A stretch of DNA of 64,000 nucleotides, taken from Hyphomonadaceae bacterium (GTDB lineage Bacteria > Pseudomonadota > Alphaproteobacteria > Caulobacterales > Hyphomonadaceae). The stretch covers positions 62,001 to 126,000 of the forward strand of contig JALHLU010000003.1 of assembly GCA_022844345.1 (NCBI GenBank), read 5' to 3'. Of the stretch, positions 34,539 through 43,811 are shown piece by piece. A model generated the notes under the pieces. The model saw only the letters and a program-made list of their open reading frames with translations. It was not told the DNA's origin and did no database searches. Each line of letters begins with the position of its first letter. Positions within the stretch are counted from its first letter, which is position 1. Both the position numbers and the translations under genes were made by a program.

Positions 34539-34744
34539 GATCCCTGCTCCATTAGTGTGTCTCGGTTGAAGCCAAAGCGGCCAGCAACGTTCCCCAACGG
34601 ACGAAATACAGCATTCCGGGGAGAATATGTTTCGCCTACGCAGTGCCGGATCGTCCGGATCAGCGGCCAAGGCGGTTGATCGCAGGCGTCAATCTCCCTA
34701 GGTCATTGTGGGCTTGGATTAGTTCCGCGATCAGGGGCCGCAAC

Positions 34745-35749
34745 ATGCGGGTTTTAGGCAACGTCATCGAGGCGATCGGCAAGACGCCGCTGATCCGGCT
34801 GCGACGGGCGTCCGAGCTTACGGGCGCCAACATCTACGGCAAGGCCGAGTTCCTGAACCCCGGACAGTCGGTCAAGGACCGCGCCGCCCTGGGCATGATC
34901 CGCGATGCAGAGAAGTCCGGAAAGCTGAAACCGGGCGGCCTTATCGTCGAAGGAACCGCAGGAAATACCGGCATTGGCCTCGCCGTGGTCGGCAACGCAC
35001 TGGGCTATCGCACAGTCATCGTGATGCCGCGCACGCAGAGCCAGGAGAAGAAGGACGCTGTCCGCTCACTGGGCGCGAAGCTGGTGGAGGTGGACGCCGT
35101 CCCCTACGCCAACCCCAACCACTATGTGAAATACTCAGCCCGCCTCGCCGAGGAACTCGCCCAGAGCGAGCCCAACGGCGCGATCTGGGCGAACCAGTTC
35201 GACAACACCGCCAACCGCAAGGCGCATTACGAAACCACCGGCCCCGAGATCTGGGAGCAGACTTCCGGAAAGGTCGACGGGTTCATCTGCGCGGTTGGCT
35301 CCGGCGGCACGCTGGGCGGGGTGTCGATGGCGCTGAAGGAGCGCAACAAGAACGTTCAGATCGGCGTCGCCGATCCGGGCGGCGCGTCGCTCTTCTCCTA
35401 CTACAAGACGGGCGAATTGAAGTCCGAGGGGACATCGATCACAGAAGGGATCGGCCAATCGCGCATCACGGCAAATCTGGAAGGCGTGGTCGTGGACGAC
35501 GCCTGGAGGATCGACGATGCTGATGCTCTGCGGATCATATTCGACCTGACCCGTGAAGAGGGCATGTGCCTGGGCGGTTCGTCGGGAATCAACATCGCCG
35601 GCGCGATGGCGATGGCGAAGAAGCTGGGACCGGGGTCGACCGTGGTCACGATCCTCTGCGACTACGGCAACCGCTACCTGTCGAAGCTCTACAATGGGGC
35701 CTTCCTCAAGGAGAAGGGCCTGCCGGTTCCGGATTGGTATGAAGGCTGA
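34745..35749 (+). CDS. cysK: Cysteine synthase (O-acetylserine sulfhydrylase)
   Basis: A 334-residue fold-type II PLP enzyme. The PLP lysine is in NPGQSVKDRAALGM (K44), the substrate loop is EGTAGNTGIGLA, and the phosphate-binding loop is AVGSGGTLGG. The late LGGSSGINIAGA motif is present. It joins O-acetylserine and sulfide to make cysteine. It is slightly longer than E. coli CysK, as is common for this alphaproteobacterial branch. The first of three sulfur amino-acid genes within 5 kb. Confidence 0.9.
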   Translation: MRVLGNVIEAIGKTPLIRLRRASELTGANIYGKAEFLNPGQSVKDRAALGMIRDAEKSGKLKPGGLIVEGTAGNTGIGLAVVGNALGYRTVIVMPRTQSQEKKDAVRSLGAKLVEVDAVPYANPNHYVKYSARLAEELAQSEPNGAIWANQFDNTANRKAHYETTGPEIWEQTSGKVDGFICAVGSGGTLGGVSMALKERNKNVQIGVADPGGASLFSYYKTGELKSEGTSITEGIGQSRITANLEGVVVDDAWRIDDADALRIIFDLTREEGMCLGGSSGINIAGAMAMAKKLGPGSTVVTILCDYGNRYLSKLYNGAFLKEKGLPVPDWYEG

Positions 35750-35755
35750 GCCGGG

Positions 35756-36007
35756 TCAGCCCAGCAGGCGCAACGCCAGATAGCCGATGCCCGACCAGAA
35801 CGCGCCGCAGAAAACGAAGACGGCAATCGTTACCTTCCAGGCCGGCCATTTGGGATCATCAGCAAACGGATCGGGTCCGCCCGCGTCAATGTTGTGGACC
35901 GCATGCGCGAGATCGTCCGAATCCCCCGCACGATTCAGGGTCGGCGACCAGCCTGCAGGGTTCGTCGTGGTGACCAAGTGCCTCTCCCGGTAGACAGGCG
36001 AACGCAT
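35756..36007 (-). CDS. Small tail-anchored membrane protein of unknown function
   Basis: An 83-residue protein. A polar, Asp/Pro-rich N-terminal part is followed by one C-terminal hydrophobic helix (about residues 58-80, KVTIAVFVFCGAFWSGIGYL). The ATG at 36007 follows a G-rich ribosome site. No family is recognised. It is convergent with cysK, six bases away; a short dyad over the two stop codons may separate them. Confidence 0.55.
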   Translation of the reverse strand: MRSPVYRERHLVTTTNPAGWSPTLNRAGDSDDLAHAVHNIDAGGPDPFADDPKWPAWKVTIAVFVFCGAFWSGIGYLALRLLG

Positions 36008-36272
36008 CACGCAACCCCCAGAGAGCGTATCAGGCTACTGTTCGGCTGGCGTCTTAACAATTCTACAATCACGCGAGCGGAGTTTTCTCCAAGCCGGCAA
36101 TGACATGAATTTGTGACCATAAATTTTCAAATAGCAAGCTTAGTAACCGCGTGCTCAAAAAAACGCGGCTATCGGATTGCGGTTCCCGATCCTCGCGGTC
36201 TTACGCGAATCCGAGCACGATCCTGCCCCGGCCTCTTGCCGAGACAGGCACACTCTTGATCTGATTAGGGTG

Positions 36273-36965
36273 CTAGTAGGCGCCTTTGCCGAACAACACG
36301 ACAGGGATCGCAAGCAGAATGATCTTGAGATCCTGCCCGATCGACCAGGTCTTCACATATTGGACGTCATAGGCGACGCGCTGCGAATAGGTCAGGCGGT
36401 TGCGTCCCTTGACCTGCCAGAGCCCAAGAACGCCGGGGCGAACCGCTGTGTAGAACGGCACGTCGCCGCCATAGCGCTGCATCTCGGAGGCCGTGACCGG
36501 GCGCGGCCCGATGACAGACATCTCGCCACGCATGATGTTGATGAGCTGGGGAAGCTCGTCGAGGCTGCTCTTGCGCAGGATGCGGCCCAGCAATGTCACG
36601 CGCGGATCATTGCGCAGTTTCTGGAATTCCGCCCATTCGGCGGCGGCCTTGGGGTCGTTGGCCAGGAGGTGCTCGAGACGCTCTGCAGCGTCCACGCGCA
36701 TTGTCCGGAACTTGTAGACGAGGAAAATCTGCCCATCGCGGCCGATGCGCTGCTGGGTGAAGAGAGCTGGGCCCGGGTCAAATACCTTGAGCAAGGCATA
36801 GATCACCATCAGGAGCGGCGAAACGAGGATCAGCACTGGAAACGCCATCGCAAGGTCCATTGCGCGTTTCACGCGGCTGGACTGCACCCTGTAGGCTCTG
36901 CCGGCGGGGAGAGTACCGCTCCAGGCATTGAATCGGCCGGCTTCGACGCCACTGCCATTCTTCAT
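36273..36965 (-). CDS. ExoY/PssY-type undecaprenyl-phosphate sugar transferase
   Basis: A 230-residue short-form initiating transferase without the N-terminal CoA-binding domain seen in the hfsE product. One membrane helix (about residues 32-55) is followed by the catalytic domain with GPALFTQQRIGRDG, YKFRTM, SSLDELPQL, GEMSVIGPRPV and RPGVLGLWQVKGRN. The ATG at 36965 has GAGGGTG upstream. It probably starts the repeat unit of the second exopolysaccharide, whose other genes begin 2.6 kb away beyond two sulfur-metabolism genes. Confidence 0.87.
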   Translation of the reverse strand: MKNGSGVEAGRFNAWSGTLPAGRAYRVQSSRVKRAMDLAMAFPVLILVSPLLMVIYALLKVFDPGPALFTQQRIGRDGQIFLVYKFRTMRVDAAERLEHLLANDPKAAAEWAEFQKLRNDPRVTLLGRILRKSSLDELPQLINIMRGEMSVIGPRPVTASEMQRYGGDVPFYTAVRPGVLGLWQVKGRNRLTYSQRVAYDVQYVKTWSIGQDLKIILLAIPVVLFGKGAY

Positions 36966-37477
36966 AACTGCACCCTCGTCCGGCCGAAGCCCGGACACCC
37001 ATACGCAATAGGCGGACCAGCTTTTCTGGTCCCCACAACCGCTCCTTAACCCCTCCTCCAAAGGGCGCCGGACGGCTTTAAAGATGGCTGGACAACCTGC
37101 ATATTTCCCCAAGCAAGCGAGTAGTCCGGCCTCGAATCCCAACCGCAGGGTTCTTACAGCCCGTTAACCTACAGAACCCTCCTATTGCACCGCAAACAAC
37201 TCTCTTCCCCCCCAAGGCGAGTAGTTGTTTACCAGCGCTTTTTAGGCGATTTTGGTTCCCCGAGTGTCTGAATCCGGAACACTTGTTGCTGCGGCGCACA
37301 ACGGCCTAGAGGTTAACAGCCGACGCCGAAAAGGGGTGCAAGCACGACCGCAATGGCGCCGCCCCCACAGGCTTTCAAGCCATCGTTCAGGGCGCGCCCT
37401 CAACCTCGCCTTGTCTGCGGAGACAGGTCTGGATAGGTGGTGCGGTACCAGATGCCAGAACAGGGAGTCGGCGCCGG
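36966..37477. other. Divergent intergenic region with an inverted repeat
   Basis: These 512 bases separate the ExoY-type gene (-) and sseA (+) and hold no credible gene. The centre is less GC-rich. An 8-bp inverted repeat (AAACAACT 37194-37201, AGTTGTTT 37223-37230) frames a run of eight C. Promoters for both flanking genes are expected here, but none could be fixed with confidence. Confidence 0.45.
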
Positions 37478-38341
37478 ATGATTGCGCGCTTCAAGCCGGA
37501 AAAACCCACCGTCTCCGCCGACTGGCTGGTGTCGCACCTCAACGCGCCAGACGTCCGCGTGCTCGATTGCACCTACTTCATGCCAGGCTCGCCGCGAACC
37601 GGCCGGCAGGTCTATGACGCGCACCACATTCCCGGCGCCCGTTTCTTCGACATCGACGATATCGCAGACACGGACAGCCCCCTGCCTCACATGCTTCCGG
37701 CGCCCGAGAAATTCTCCTCGCGGGTGCGCCGGATGGGACTCGGCGACGGGCATCGTGTCATCTGCTACGACCAGAACGGCTTTCTGGCGTCTGCTCGCGT
37801 ATGGTGGATGTTCCGCGTGATGGGCCATGGCGACGTCGCCGTGCTGGATGGCGGCTTCGAGGCATGGCGGGCGGCGGGCGGCGGCGTCGAGGACCTGCCT
37901 CCGCATTTTATCGCCGACCGTCACTTCACTGTTCGCCCCCGCAGGGACCTTGTCCGCGACCTCGAACAGATGAGACAGGCGGTGAATGCTGGCGGTGCAC
38001 AGATCGTCGATGCAAGGTCTGCTGGACGTTTCCGGGGCGAGGCGCCCGAGCCAAGGCCGGGCCTTCGCGGCGGGCACATGCCCGGTTCGTTCAATGTGCC
38101 CTATGGCGAAGTGCTCACCGCTGACGGACGGATGAAGCCCGAGGCAGATATCCGCGAGGCCTTCGAGAAGGCTGGCGTCGATTTATCCAAACCGATCGTC
38201 AATTCATGCGGCTCGGGCGTCACCGCCGCGATCCTTGCGCTGGCCCAGTCGGTTGCAGGCCATGACGGCGCCGCCGTTTACGACGGTTCGTGGACTGAGT
38301 GGGGCGCGGAAAAGGCCGAGACACCGGTCGTCACAGGCTGA
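37478..38341 (+). CDS. sseA: 3-mercaptopyruvate sulfurtransferase (two-rhodanese)
   Basis: A 287-residue tandem rhodanese. The inactive N-terminal domain spans about 10-140 (VLDCTYFMP, HHIPGARFFDIDDI, VICYDQN). The catalytic C-terminal domain has GGHMPGSFNVPY and the active-site loop NSCGSGVTA (C244). The CGSGVTA form is typical of mercaptopyruvate sulfurtransferases rather than thiosulfate rhodaneses. It moves sulfur from 3-mercaptopyruvate to thiols or cyanide. metC starts three bases after its stop. Confidence 0.9.
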   Translation: MIARFKPEKPTVSADWLVSHLNAPDVRVLDCTYFMPGSPRTGRQVYDAHHIPGARFFDIDDIADTDSPLPHMLPAPEKFSSRVRRMGLGDGHRVICYDQNGFLASARVWWMFRVMGHGDVAVLDGGFEAWRAAGGGVEDLPPHFIADRHFTVRPRRDLVRDLEQMRQAVNAGGAQIVDARSAGRFRGEAPEPRPGLRGGHMPGSFNVPYGEVLTADGRMKPEADIREAFEKAGVDLSKPIVNSCGSGVTAAILALAQSVAGHDGAAVYDGSWTEWGAEKAETPVVTG

Positions 38342-38344
38342 TCG

Positions 38345-39526
38345 ATGGCATCGCGAGGCGGCAAGAGGACCACCGGCAAGGGCAGCCTCTCCACCCGCGT
38401 GAGCCATGCCGGCCGGGACCGGAAGCTCACGCTCGGCGGCGTCAATCCGGTCATCCAGCGCGCCTCCACGGTCGTCGTCGAAAGCGCATCGAAGCTGTTC
38501 GAGCCGGGCGGCTGGACCTATGGCCGCCACGGCACCGCAACGCACGAGGCGTTGAAGGAGGCGCTCTGCGAGATCGAAGGATCAGCGCACTGCGCGCTGG
38601 CGCCATCCGGCCTGATGGCGTGCATCATTCCATTTCTGGCGTTCGCAAAGCCCGGCGGTCACGTCCTGGTCGGCGACAATGCCTACGGACCAACCCGCCG
38701 CTTCGTCGACCGCATGCTGCATCGCTGGGGCTGCGAGGCGACCTACTTCGACCCTGAGATCGGAGCCGGCATTGCAAGCCTGATCCGCGCAGACACCAGC
38801 GTTCTCTTTGTCGAGAGTCCGGGCTCGATGACGTTCGAAGTCGCCGATGCGCCTGCCCTCGCCCTGGCCGCACGCGCAGCGGGCGTCACCAGCGTGATCG
38901 ACAACACCTGGAGCGGCGGCGTTTTCCACAAACCGCTCGCGCTTGGCTTCGACATCTCCGTGCAGGCCAATACCAAGTATGTGAGCGGCGGCGCGGACGC
39001 CCTGAACGGCGCCATCCACACCGACAGCGAGACTGTGTTCGAACAGTTGAAGGACACGATCGCAGACCTTGGCTCAAACGTCGCGCCGGACGACGCTTAT
39101 GCCGTCCTGCGCGGTGCACGCTCACTGCCGCTCCGGATGGTCCAGCACGAAAAAGCCGCCCTTGAAGTTGCACGCTGGCTCCAGGGCCATCCTTCAATCC
39201 AGCGCGTGCTCCATCCTGCGCTTGAGACTGATCCGGGTCACGCATTGTGGAAGCGCGACTTCACCGGCTCTTCGGGCCTCTTCGGCATCGTCTTGACGAA
39301 GGCGCCGACCGGGCGTGTGCACGCATTCCTCGATGCGCTGCAGCTTTTCAGCCTCGGCTTCTCGTATGGCGGCTTTGAAAGCCTCGCCATCCACTGCGAT
39401 CCGCAGCTCAAGCGCACCGCCCGCAAGCCGCACCTTCCGGGGCCGCTCATCAGGCTTTCAATTGGCCTTGAGGATCCTGCCGACCTGATAGCGGATCTCG
39501 AGCAGGCGCTCGCTGCGCTCGACTGA
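38345..39526 (+). CDS. metC: Cystathionine beta-lyase
   Basis: A 393-residue fold-type I PLP enzyme of the Cys/Met metabolism family. YGRHGTATHEAL stands at about residue 59, the ring-stacking DNAYGPTRRF at 111, the cofactor Asp in VIDNTWSGGVF and the PLP lysine in QANTKYVSGG (K211). It cleaves cystathionine to homocysteine, pyruvate and ammonia. The sequence follows the MetC branch of alphaproteobacteria. It forms an operon with sseA. Confidence 0.9.
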   Translation: MASRGGKRTTGKGSLSTRVSHAGRDRKLTLGGVNPVIQRASTVVVESASKLFEPGGWTYGRHGTATHEALKEALCEIEGSAHCALAPSGLMACIIPFLAFAKPGGHVLVGDNAYGPTRRFVDRMLHRWGCEATYFDPEIGAGIASLIRADTSVLFVESPGSMTFEVADAPALALAARAAGVTSVIDNTWSGGVFHKPLALGFDISVQANTKYVSGGADALNGAIHTDSETVFEQLKDTIADLGSNVAPDDAYAVLRGARSLPLRMVQHEKAALEVARWLQGHPSIQRVLHPALETDPGHALWKRDFTGSSGLFGIVLTKAPTGRVHAFLDALQLFSLGFSYGGFESLAIHCDPQLKRTARKPHLPGPLIRLSIGLEDPADLIADLEQALAALD

Positions 39527-39535
39527 ATGCAGAAA

Positions 39536-39561
39536 CGCCCCGCATCCGGAGATGCGAGGCG
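39536..39561. terminator. Hairpin between metC and the BY-kinase gene
   Basis: CGCCCCGCATC-CGGA-GATGCGAGGCG folds into a near-perfect 10-pair stem with one C/A mismatch and a tetraloop. A short T run follows on the minus strand (GTTTCT), so it best serves the minus-strand polysaccharide operon. It sits between convergent genes and may act on both. Confidence 0.55.
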
Positions 39562-39582
39562 CCCGGGCTTGCGAGCCTGACC

Positions 39583-41871
39583 CTATTTTTCGTGATAATA
39601 TTTTGCGTACGCCTTGTAGTTGGCGGCGGTATAGTCGTGGTGCGCCTTCTTGCGCAGGTCGACGAAGGTCAGCACGACGCCGGCGACGTTGGCGTTGAAG
39701 TCGTGGAGGATCTTCATCGTCTCGCGAAGGGTGTTGCGGGTCGTGTGGCGCCAGCGCGTGGCGACGACGACCTGGTCGACCTTCGAGGTGACAACACGGG
39801 TTTCCGCCATCAGCAGGATCGGGCCTGTATCGATGATGATCAGGTCGTAGCTCTGCTGCAGCATATTCAGCATCGCGTCGAACGCACGGCTGCCGAAGAC
39901 GTCGCGCGGCGTATGCTTGCGATCAGACAGCGGCAGGATGTGAAGGCCCGTTTTCTCGTCGGTCTGGACGGCGTCCGCGAGACGCGCTTCGCCGAAGAGA
40001 TACTCCAGCAGGCCGGCTTCGCACTTGACGCCCGACGTCTCGGTCAGCTGGCGCAGGCGAATATCGCCGTCGATGACGATGGTCTTGGTGCCCGACATGG
40101 CGGCCATACGGCCGAGGCAGTAGGTCATGCTCGTCTTGCCTTCGCTGGGCAGCGAGGAGACGACAGCGACTGTCTTCGCGGCCTTGTCGATGTCGGCGAA
40201 CATGATTGATGCGCGCAGGTGGCGGTATGCCTCTGCGAAACCGGAATGCGGCTTCTCGATGAGGTATTCGGCCGGCTTGATGCGGGCCTTGGTGAACGCG
40301 CCGGCCGCCGGCAGGAGCGGGATCTGGCCGATATACGGCACACCGGCGACCTGCTCAGCTTCCTCGGGCGAAGAGATGAAGTTGTCGAGCAGCTCGAGCA
40401 CCAGGCCGACAAGGCCGGCGAGCGCCGCGCCGAGCATGAAGCCAAGCATCAGGTTGAGGTTGGTATTCGGGAAGCTGGGGCCGCTCGGCACCGGCGCATA
40501 GCTGTCAACAACAGCGTCGGCCTCGGTGATCCCGTCCAGCTCGGTCGTTTCCTTGAAGCGGTTGTTGAACTCCTCGAACAGATTGCGAGTCGCCGTGGCG
40601 TCACGCTCAAGCGCTGCCTGCTCGACGCCGGCGCGATTGTTCTGGGCCAGCTCGCCCTTTGCCCGATTGAGGCTTCCCTGCAGGCTGCTGACGCGCTCGC
40701 GCGAAATCAGCACTTCCTGTTCGAGCGAGGATGCGATCCTCTGCAGTTCGGCGTTGATCAGGCGCTGGTTGTCCTGCTCTTCGAGGATAATCTTCTGATA
40801 CTCGGGGTGCTTCTCGCCATAGCGGCGCATGATATCGGATTTGCGGGCCGACAGTGCGGTTTGCGAGGCGCGAAGATTCGAGATCACGGTGGAGTTCTGC
40901 GCTTCGGCGATTGTATCAATGCCGCGCCCTTCCCGCATCTGCTCGTTCATGTTGCGCAGACGTGCGCTCTTGGTCGCGTAGTCGGCCTGAGCGGCCGTGA
41001 GGTCGGCGTTGATCGAACGGATCGTCTGCTCGGTCAGTGTGTCTCCGCCCGTGCGCAACAATCCCGTCGAGGCGCGGTGGGCCTCGACGCGGCTTTCAGC
41101 GTCTCGCAATTCGTCGCGCAGCTCTCCCACACGGGCGTCGAGCCATTCCTGGGCGCGGCGGGTGGCGGCGAACTTGGTGTCGAGCTGGTTGTCCAGATAG
41201 ACTTCGGCCAGCGTGTTCGACAGCAAAGCCGCCATTTTCGGTTCACGGCTCGAAGCGCTGATCTCGATGATGTAGGTAGCGCCAACGCGGTTCACCGAGA
41301 TCATGCTGCGAACAGAGTTGATGACCCCGTCCAGCTCTGCGCGTTCTGCAGCTTCCGGATCTTCAGGCGGCTGATCGACAGGCGCGGCCGCATCGCTGTT
41401 TCCGAACGGCAGCAGCCCCTTGATGAACGACTTGATGCCGTTGATACGCTGGTCCCATTCGCTCGGCTCTGCCCTGGCCCAGTTGAATTCCGGGTTCTCG
41501 ACCAGGTTGAGGCGCTGGACGACCTTTTCGACCAGCGTGCGGCTGCGTAGGATCTCCGCCTCGGTGTCGAGGATAGCAGAGTTGGCCGGCATGCCCGACA
41601 ACACAGAGCCGATATCGATGATATTCTGGTCCCGCGTATTGACGATGACACGCGAAGTGGCCGTGTAGGACGCCTTCAGCTGAAACGAGTGGATCGCCAC
41701 CGCCACGAAGGTCAGCACAAAGACCGCGACCATCACGCCAAGGCGGCGGCGCACCGCCCGGAGCACGCGTTGAACCGTGATCACGTTCTCGCCTTCGGGC
41801 GCAGAGGGCCCGACAGGAAGGGCGCCACGGGGATACCCCGATGACACGTCGAGAGGATAGACCTTGTTCAA
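39583..41871 (-). CDS. GumC/Wzc-type co-polymerase fused to a BY-kinase
   Basis: A 762-residue inner-membrane protein. A Wzz domain follows the first helix (about 45-65). A coiled coil spans about 240-440, the second helix is near 475-500, and a cytoplasmic tyrosine-kinase domain runs from 560. The kinase motifs are intact: Walker A PSEGKTS (575-581), Walker A' VIDGD (599-603) and Walker B IIIDTGP. The C-terminal tail has Tyr 747, 752, 755, 758 and 759. It controls chain length and export by cycles of Tyr phosphorylation. It contrasts with the split, degenerate kinase of the holdfast locus. Confidence 0.9.
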   Translation of the reverse strand: MNKVYPLDVSSGYPRGALPVGPSAPEGENVITVQRVLRAVRRRLGVMVAVFVLTFVAVAIHSFQLKASYTATSRVIVNTRDQNIIDIGSVLSGMPANSAILDTEAEILRSRTLVEKVVQRLNLVENPEFNWARAEPSEWDQRINGIKSFIKGLLPFGNSDAAAPVDQPPEDPEAAERAELDGVINSVRSMISVNRVGATYIIEISASSREPKMAALLSNTLAEVYLDNQLDTKFAATRRAQEWLDARVGELRDELRDAESRVEAHRASTGLLRTGGDTLTEQTIRSINADLTAAQADYATKSARLRNMNEQMREGRGIDTIAEAQNSTVISNLRASQTALSARKSDIMRRYGEKHPEYQKIILEEQDNQRLINAELQRIASSLEQEVLISRERVSSLQGSLNRAKGELAQNNRAGVEQAALERDATATRNLFEEFNNRFKETTELDGITEADAVVDSYAPVPSGPSFPNTNLNLMLGFMLGAALAGLVGLVLELLDNFISSPEEAEQVAGVPYIGQIPLLPAAGAFTKARIKPAEYLIEKPHSGFAEAYRHLRASIMFADIDKAAKTVAVVSSLPSEGKTSMTYCLGRMAAMSGTKTIVIDGDIRLRQLTETSGVKCEAGLLEYLFGEARLADAVQTDEKTGLHILPLSDRKHTPRDVFGSRAFDAMLNMLQQSYDLIIIDTGPILLMAETRVVTSKVDQVVVATRWRHTTRNTLRETMKILHDFNANVAGVVLTFVDLRKKAHHDYTAANYKAYAKYYHEK

Positions 41872-41920
41872 CGAACGTACTCCGAACGCTACTGGCTAGG
41901 CTGACCGAGCGAAGGCCTGA

Positions 41921-43153
41921 TTACGGGAAGAACCGGATGCCGGCGCTGATCACGTTGATATCAAGGTCGGGCCCGGCATTGCCGCCGCTCGACTCTTGCG
42001 AACGGGTCGAGAATGCGAACTCGACATGCATATTGGGGTTGAGCTTGTAGGCGCCGCCAATGGCGAGGCTGAGAGCGTCATCCTCGCGATCGATGTTGAG
42101 ACCTTCGAACACGTTGTTCTCCTGGCGGATGTCTCCGAACAGCAGCACATTCCGCAGCAACTCGTGATCGACGCGGATACCGAACGCGGTATTGACCGAA
42201 GTGGCGGAGTCGGAGAGGCCGGGATCAGCCACGCCGCGGTTCGCGAGGAAGGTGACCGTGGTCAATTCGGTGGGGAACCATTTGACGTTGCCGCGGACGT
42301 TGAGGCCCTCGGCATTGCCGTAGAGCGCTCCAAGGTCGCGATCGTCCTTGAACTGGCCGACCGCGATCTCGCCGCGAAGCGGGGCTGTCAGTTCGAAGTT
42401 GACGCCGGCGTCGATCGTGGTCTGCGTGCCATCACGATCGGATGTTGAATAGTCGAGCTCCGACTGCCGGGCCTGGACGAAGACAGCGACGTCGGGGGAA
42501 ATCGCGTAGGATGCACGGGCGTTGACGTAGGTCGTTGTGTTGTCGCGGATCTGCTGCTGCAGCTGTTCGAACTCATCCTCGGAGGCGCCGACCGTGGCTT
42601 CCAGCTGGAAGCGGTCACTGCGATATAGCGCCGAGGCAAAGACGGATGACGTGTCGAATTCTGCAGCTTCCGGCGCGCCGGTCGAAGCTGCGGCATAGCG
42701 CGCTTCCGTCACGTGGGCCGTGTCGGCGCCAACGCGGAAGAAGAAATCCCGCGAGACGTCGATGCGGCCGTTCGCGAACAGCCGATAGTCAGTCGCAGAC
42801 TCGTCGCCATTTTCGAGAAATTCGCGATGGGTAAGCGAGAGGCCAGCGGCCAGTTCGTGCACCGACCAGGTGGAACGAGCCGAAACTTCCGGGTTCACGC
42901 GCAGGATCGTGTCGCTCTCTTCACCGGTCTCTGTGGCGAAGATGTTGTCGTTGCTGGCCGCCGAGACGCCGAGGCTGCTGGTGACGTCAAAGCCGCCGGC
43001 GCGAACCGGTTGCGGATTGAATTCGGGCTGCACGCGCGTCGTGACATCCACATATCGGCCACGCGCGAACGGATTGTCCTGTGCTGCAGCGGCCGGGACG
43101 ATCGTTGCGGCGATCGCCGTTGTGATCAGAAGTTGTTTTAGCGAGGGCGTCAT
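41921..43153 (-). CDS. Outer-membrane beta-barrel protein of the exopolysaccharide locus
   Basis: A 410-residue protein with a signal peptide (cut after AAAAQ, about residue 24). The rest is made of regularly alternating amphipathic strands with aromatic girdles, ending in AGIRFFP with aromatic residues before the C-terminus. This is the layout of the putative beta-barrel porin 2 family (BBP2-like) often found in proteobacterial exopolysaccharide clusters. It may form or complete the outer-membrane exit pore, since the Wza-type protein in this locus is short. Confidence 0.8.
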   Translation of the reverse strand: MTPSLKQLLITTAIAATIVPAAAAQDNPFARGRYVDVTTRVQPEFNPQPVRAGGFDVTSSLGVSAASNDNIFATETGEESDTILRVNPEVSARSTWSVHELAAGLSLTHREFLENGDESATDYRLFANGRIDVSRDFFFRVGADTAHVTEARYAAASTGAPEAAEFDTSSVFASALYRSDRFQLEATVGASEDEFEQLQQQIRDNTTTYVNARASYAISPDVAVFVQARQSELDYSTSDRDGTQTTIDAGVNFELTAPLRGEIAVGQFKDDRDLGALYGNAEGLNVRGNVKWFPTELTTVTFLANRGVADPGLSDSATSVNTAFGIRVDHELLRNVLLFGDIRQENNVFEGLNIDREDDALSLAIGGAYKLNPNMHVEFAFSTRSQESSGGNAGPDLDINVISAGIRFFP

Positions 43154-43280
43154 TGGCTTTTACCTTCTCGGGCCGATCCCTGTTAACCCGCAGGTAGCAA
43201 GAACGGGGCCGGGACCGGCCAACGCTCGCCCTGCAGTTGAGTTGCGCCCACGGTCCCTTTTGGGACATCGGGCAACAACG

Positions 43281-43811
43281 TCACGAACCACCTTTTCTTA
43301 CGCGACTGAGGTTAAGGGGTGGCGGACCCACCTCGAATTTCAATGACGCGGCGCGCCTGTCGGCTTCGGCAAGGGTTGCATCAACCAGCGCGCGCGCCGC
43401 ATCCCTGACGTCTGCGTCAGGATCGGCCGGCGCCTGCATGCCGGCCGCAAGCGACAGCGCCGCCATGCGGACCGGTTCGCAAACGGCGTTGCCTGAGCCC
43501 AGCGCGGTTAGCGCATCGATAACCATTTCCGCAGCGCCGGGTTGAACCTTTGCGATGTTGGCGGACAGGTCTGACGCTGAATCAGCGGCGTCGCAACGCG
43601 CGCCCTCCGCAAGGGTTGCTGCAAGGTCCACCACTTCCCGCGTCTGCGCATACGCGCCCGGGAACGTCGCGAGCATCACCAGGCCAGCAGCCCCAGCGGT
43701 CAGACGGAACGAAGCGCGCCGGTGTGGCGCGCCGCGTCCTCTGGATGTTGCCGTATCGGCCAAGGCTTTCGCCCCCTTCCACTTCCAGCGGAATCTAGAA
43801 GAAGCGTTCAC
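43281..43811 (-). CDS. Secreted protein of unknown function in the exopolysaccharide locus
   Basis: A 176-residue protein with a long basic N-terminus and a signal-like hydrophobic segment (about residues 36-55, ending AYAQ). The mature part of about 120 residues is helical and Ala/Asp-rich with two Cys. No family is recognised. It overlaps the 3' end of the Wza-type gene by 17 bases, so it is part of the operon and probably a periplasmic accessory of polysaccharide export. A shorter start within the basic region is possible. Confidence 0.6.
   Translation of the reverse strand: MNASSRFRWKWKGAKALADTATSRGRGAPHRRASFRLTAGAAGLVMLATFPGAYAQTREVVDLAATLAEGARCDAADSASDLSANIAKVQPGAAEMVIDALTALGSGNAVCEPVRMAALSLAAGMQAPADPDADVRDAARALVDATLAEADRRAASLKFEVGPPPLNLSRVRKGGS

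Noticed and set aside
35744-35761. GGCTGA/TCAGCC dyad over the cysK and small membrane protein stop codons
   Set aside because: Six pairs with a six-base loop and no T run; it arises largely from the two facing TGA stop codons, so it is weak as a terminator.
37128-37140. TCGAATCCC reminiscent of a tRNA T-arm
   Set aside because: No matching acceptor, D or anticodon stems can be drawn around it, and no other tRNA-like sequence was found in the window.
40219-41550. Plus-strand 443-codon frame opposite the BY-kinase gene
   Set aside because: It mirrors the codon structure of the real gene and shows no domain.
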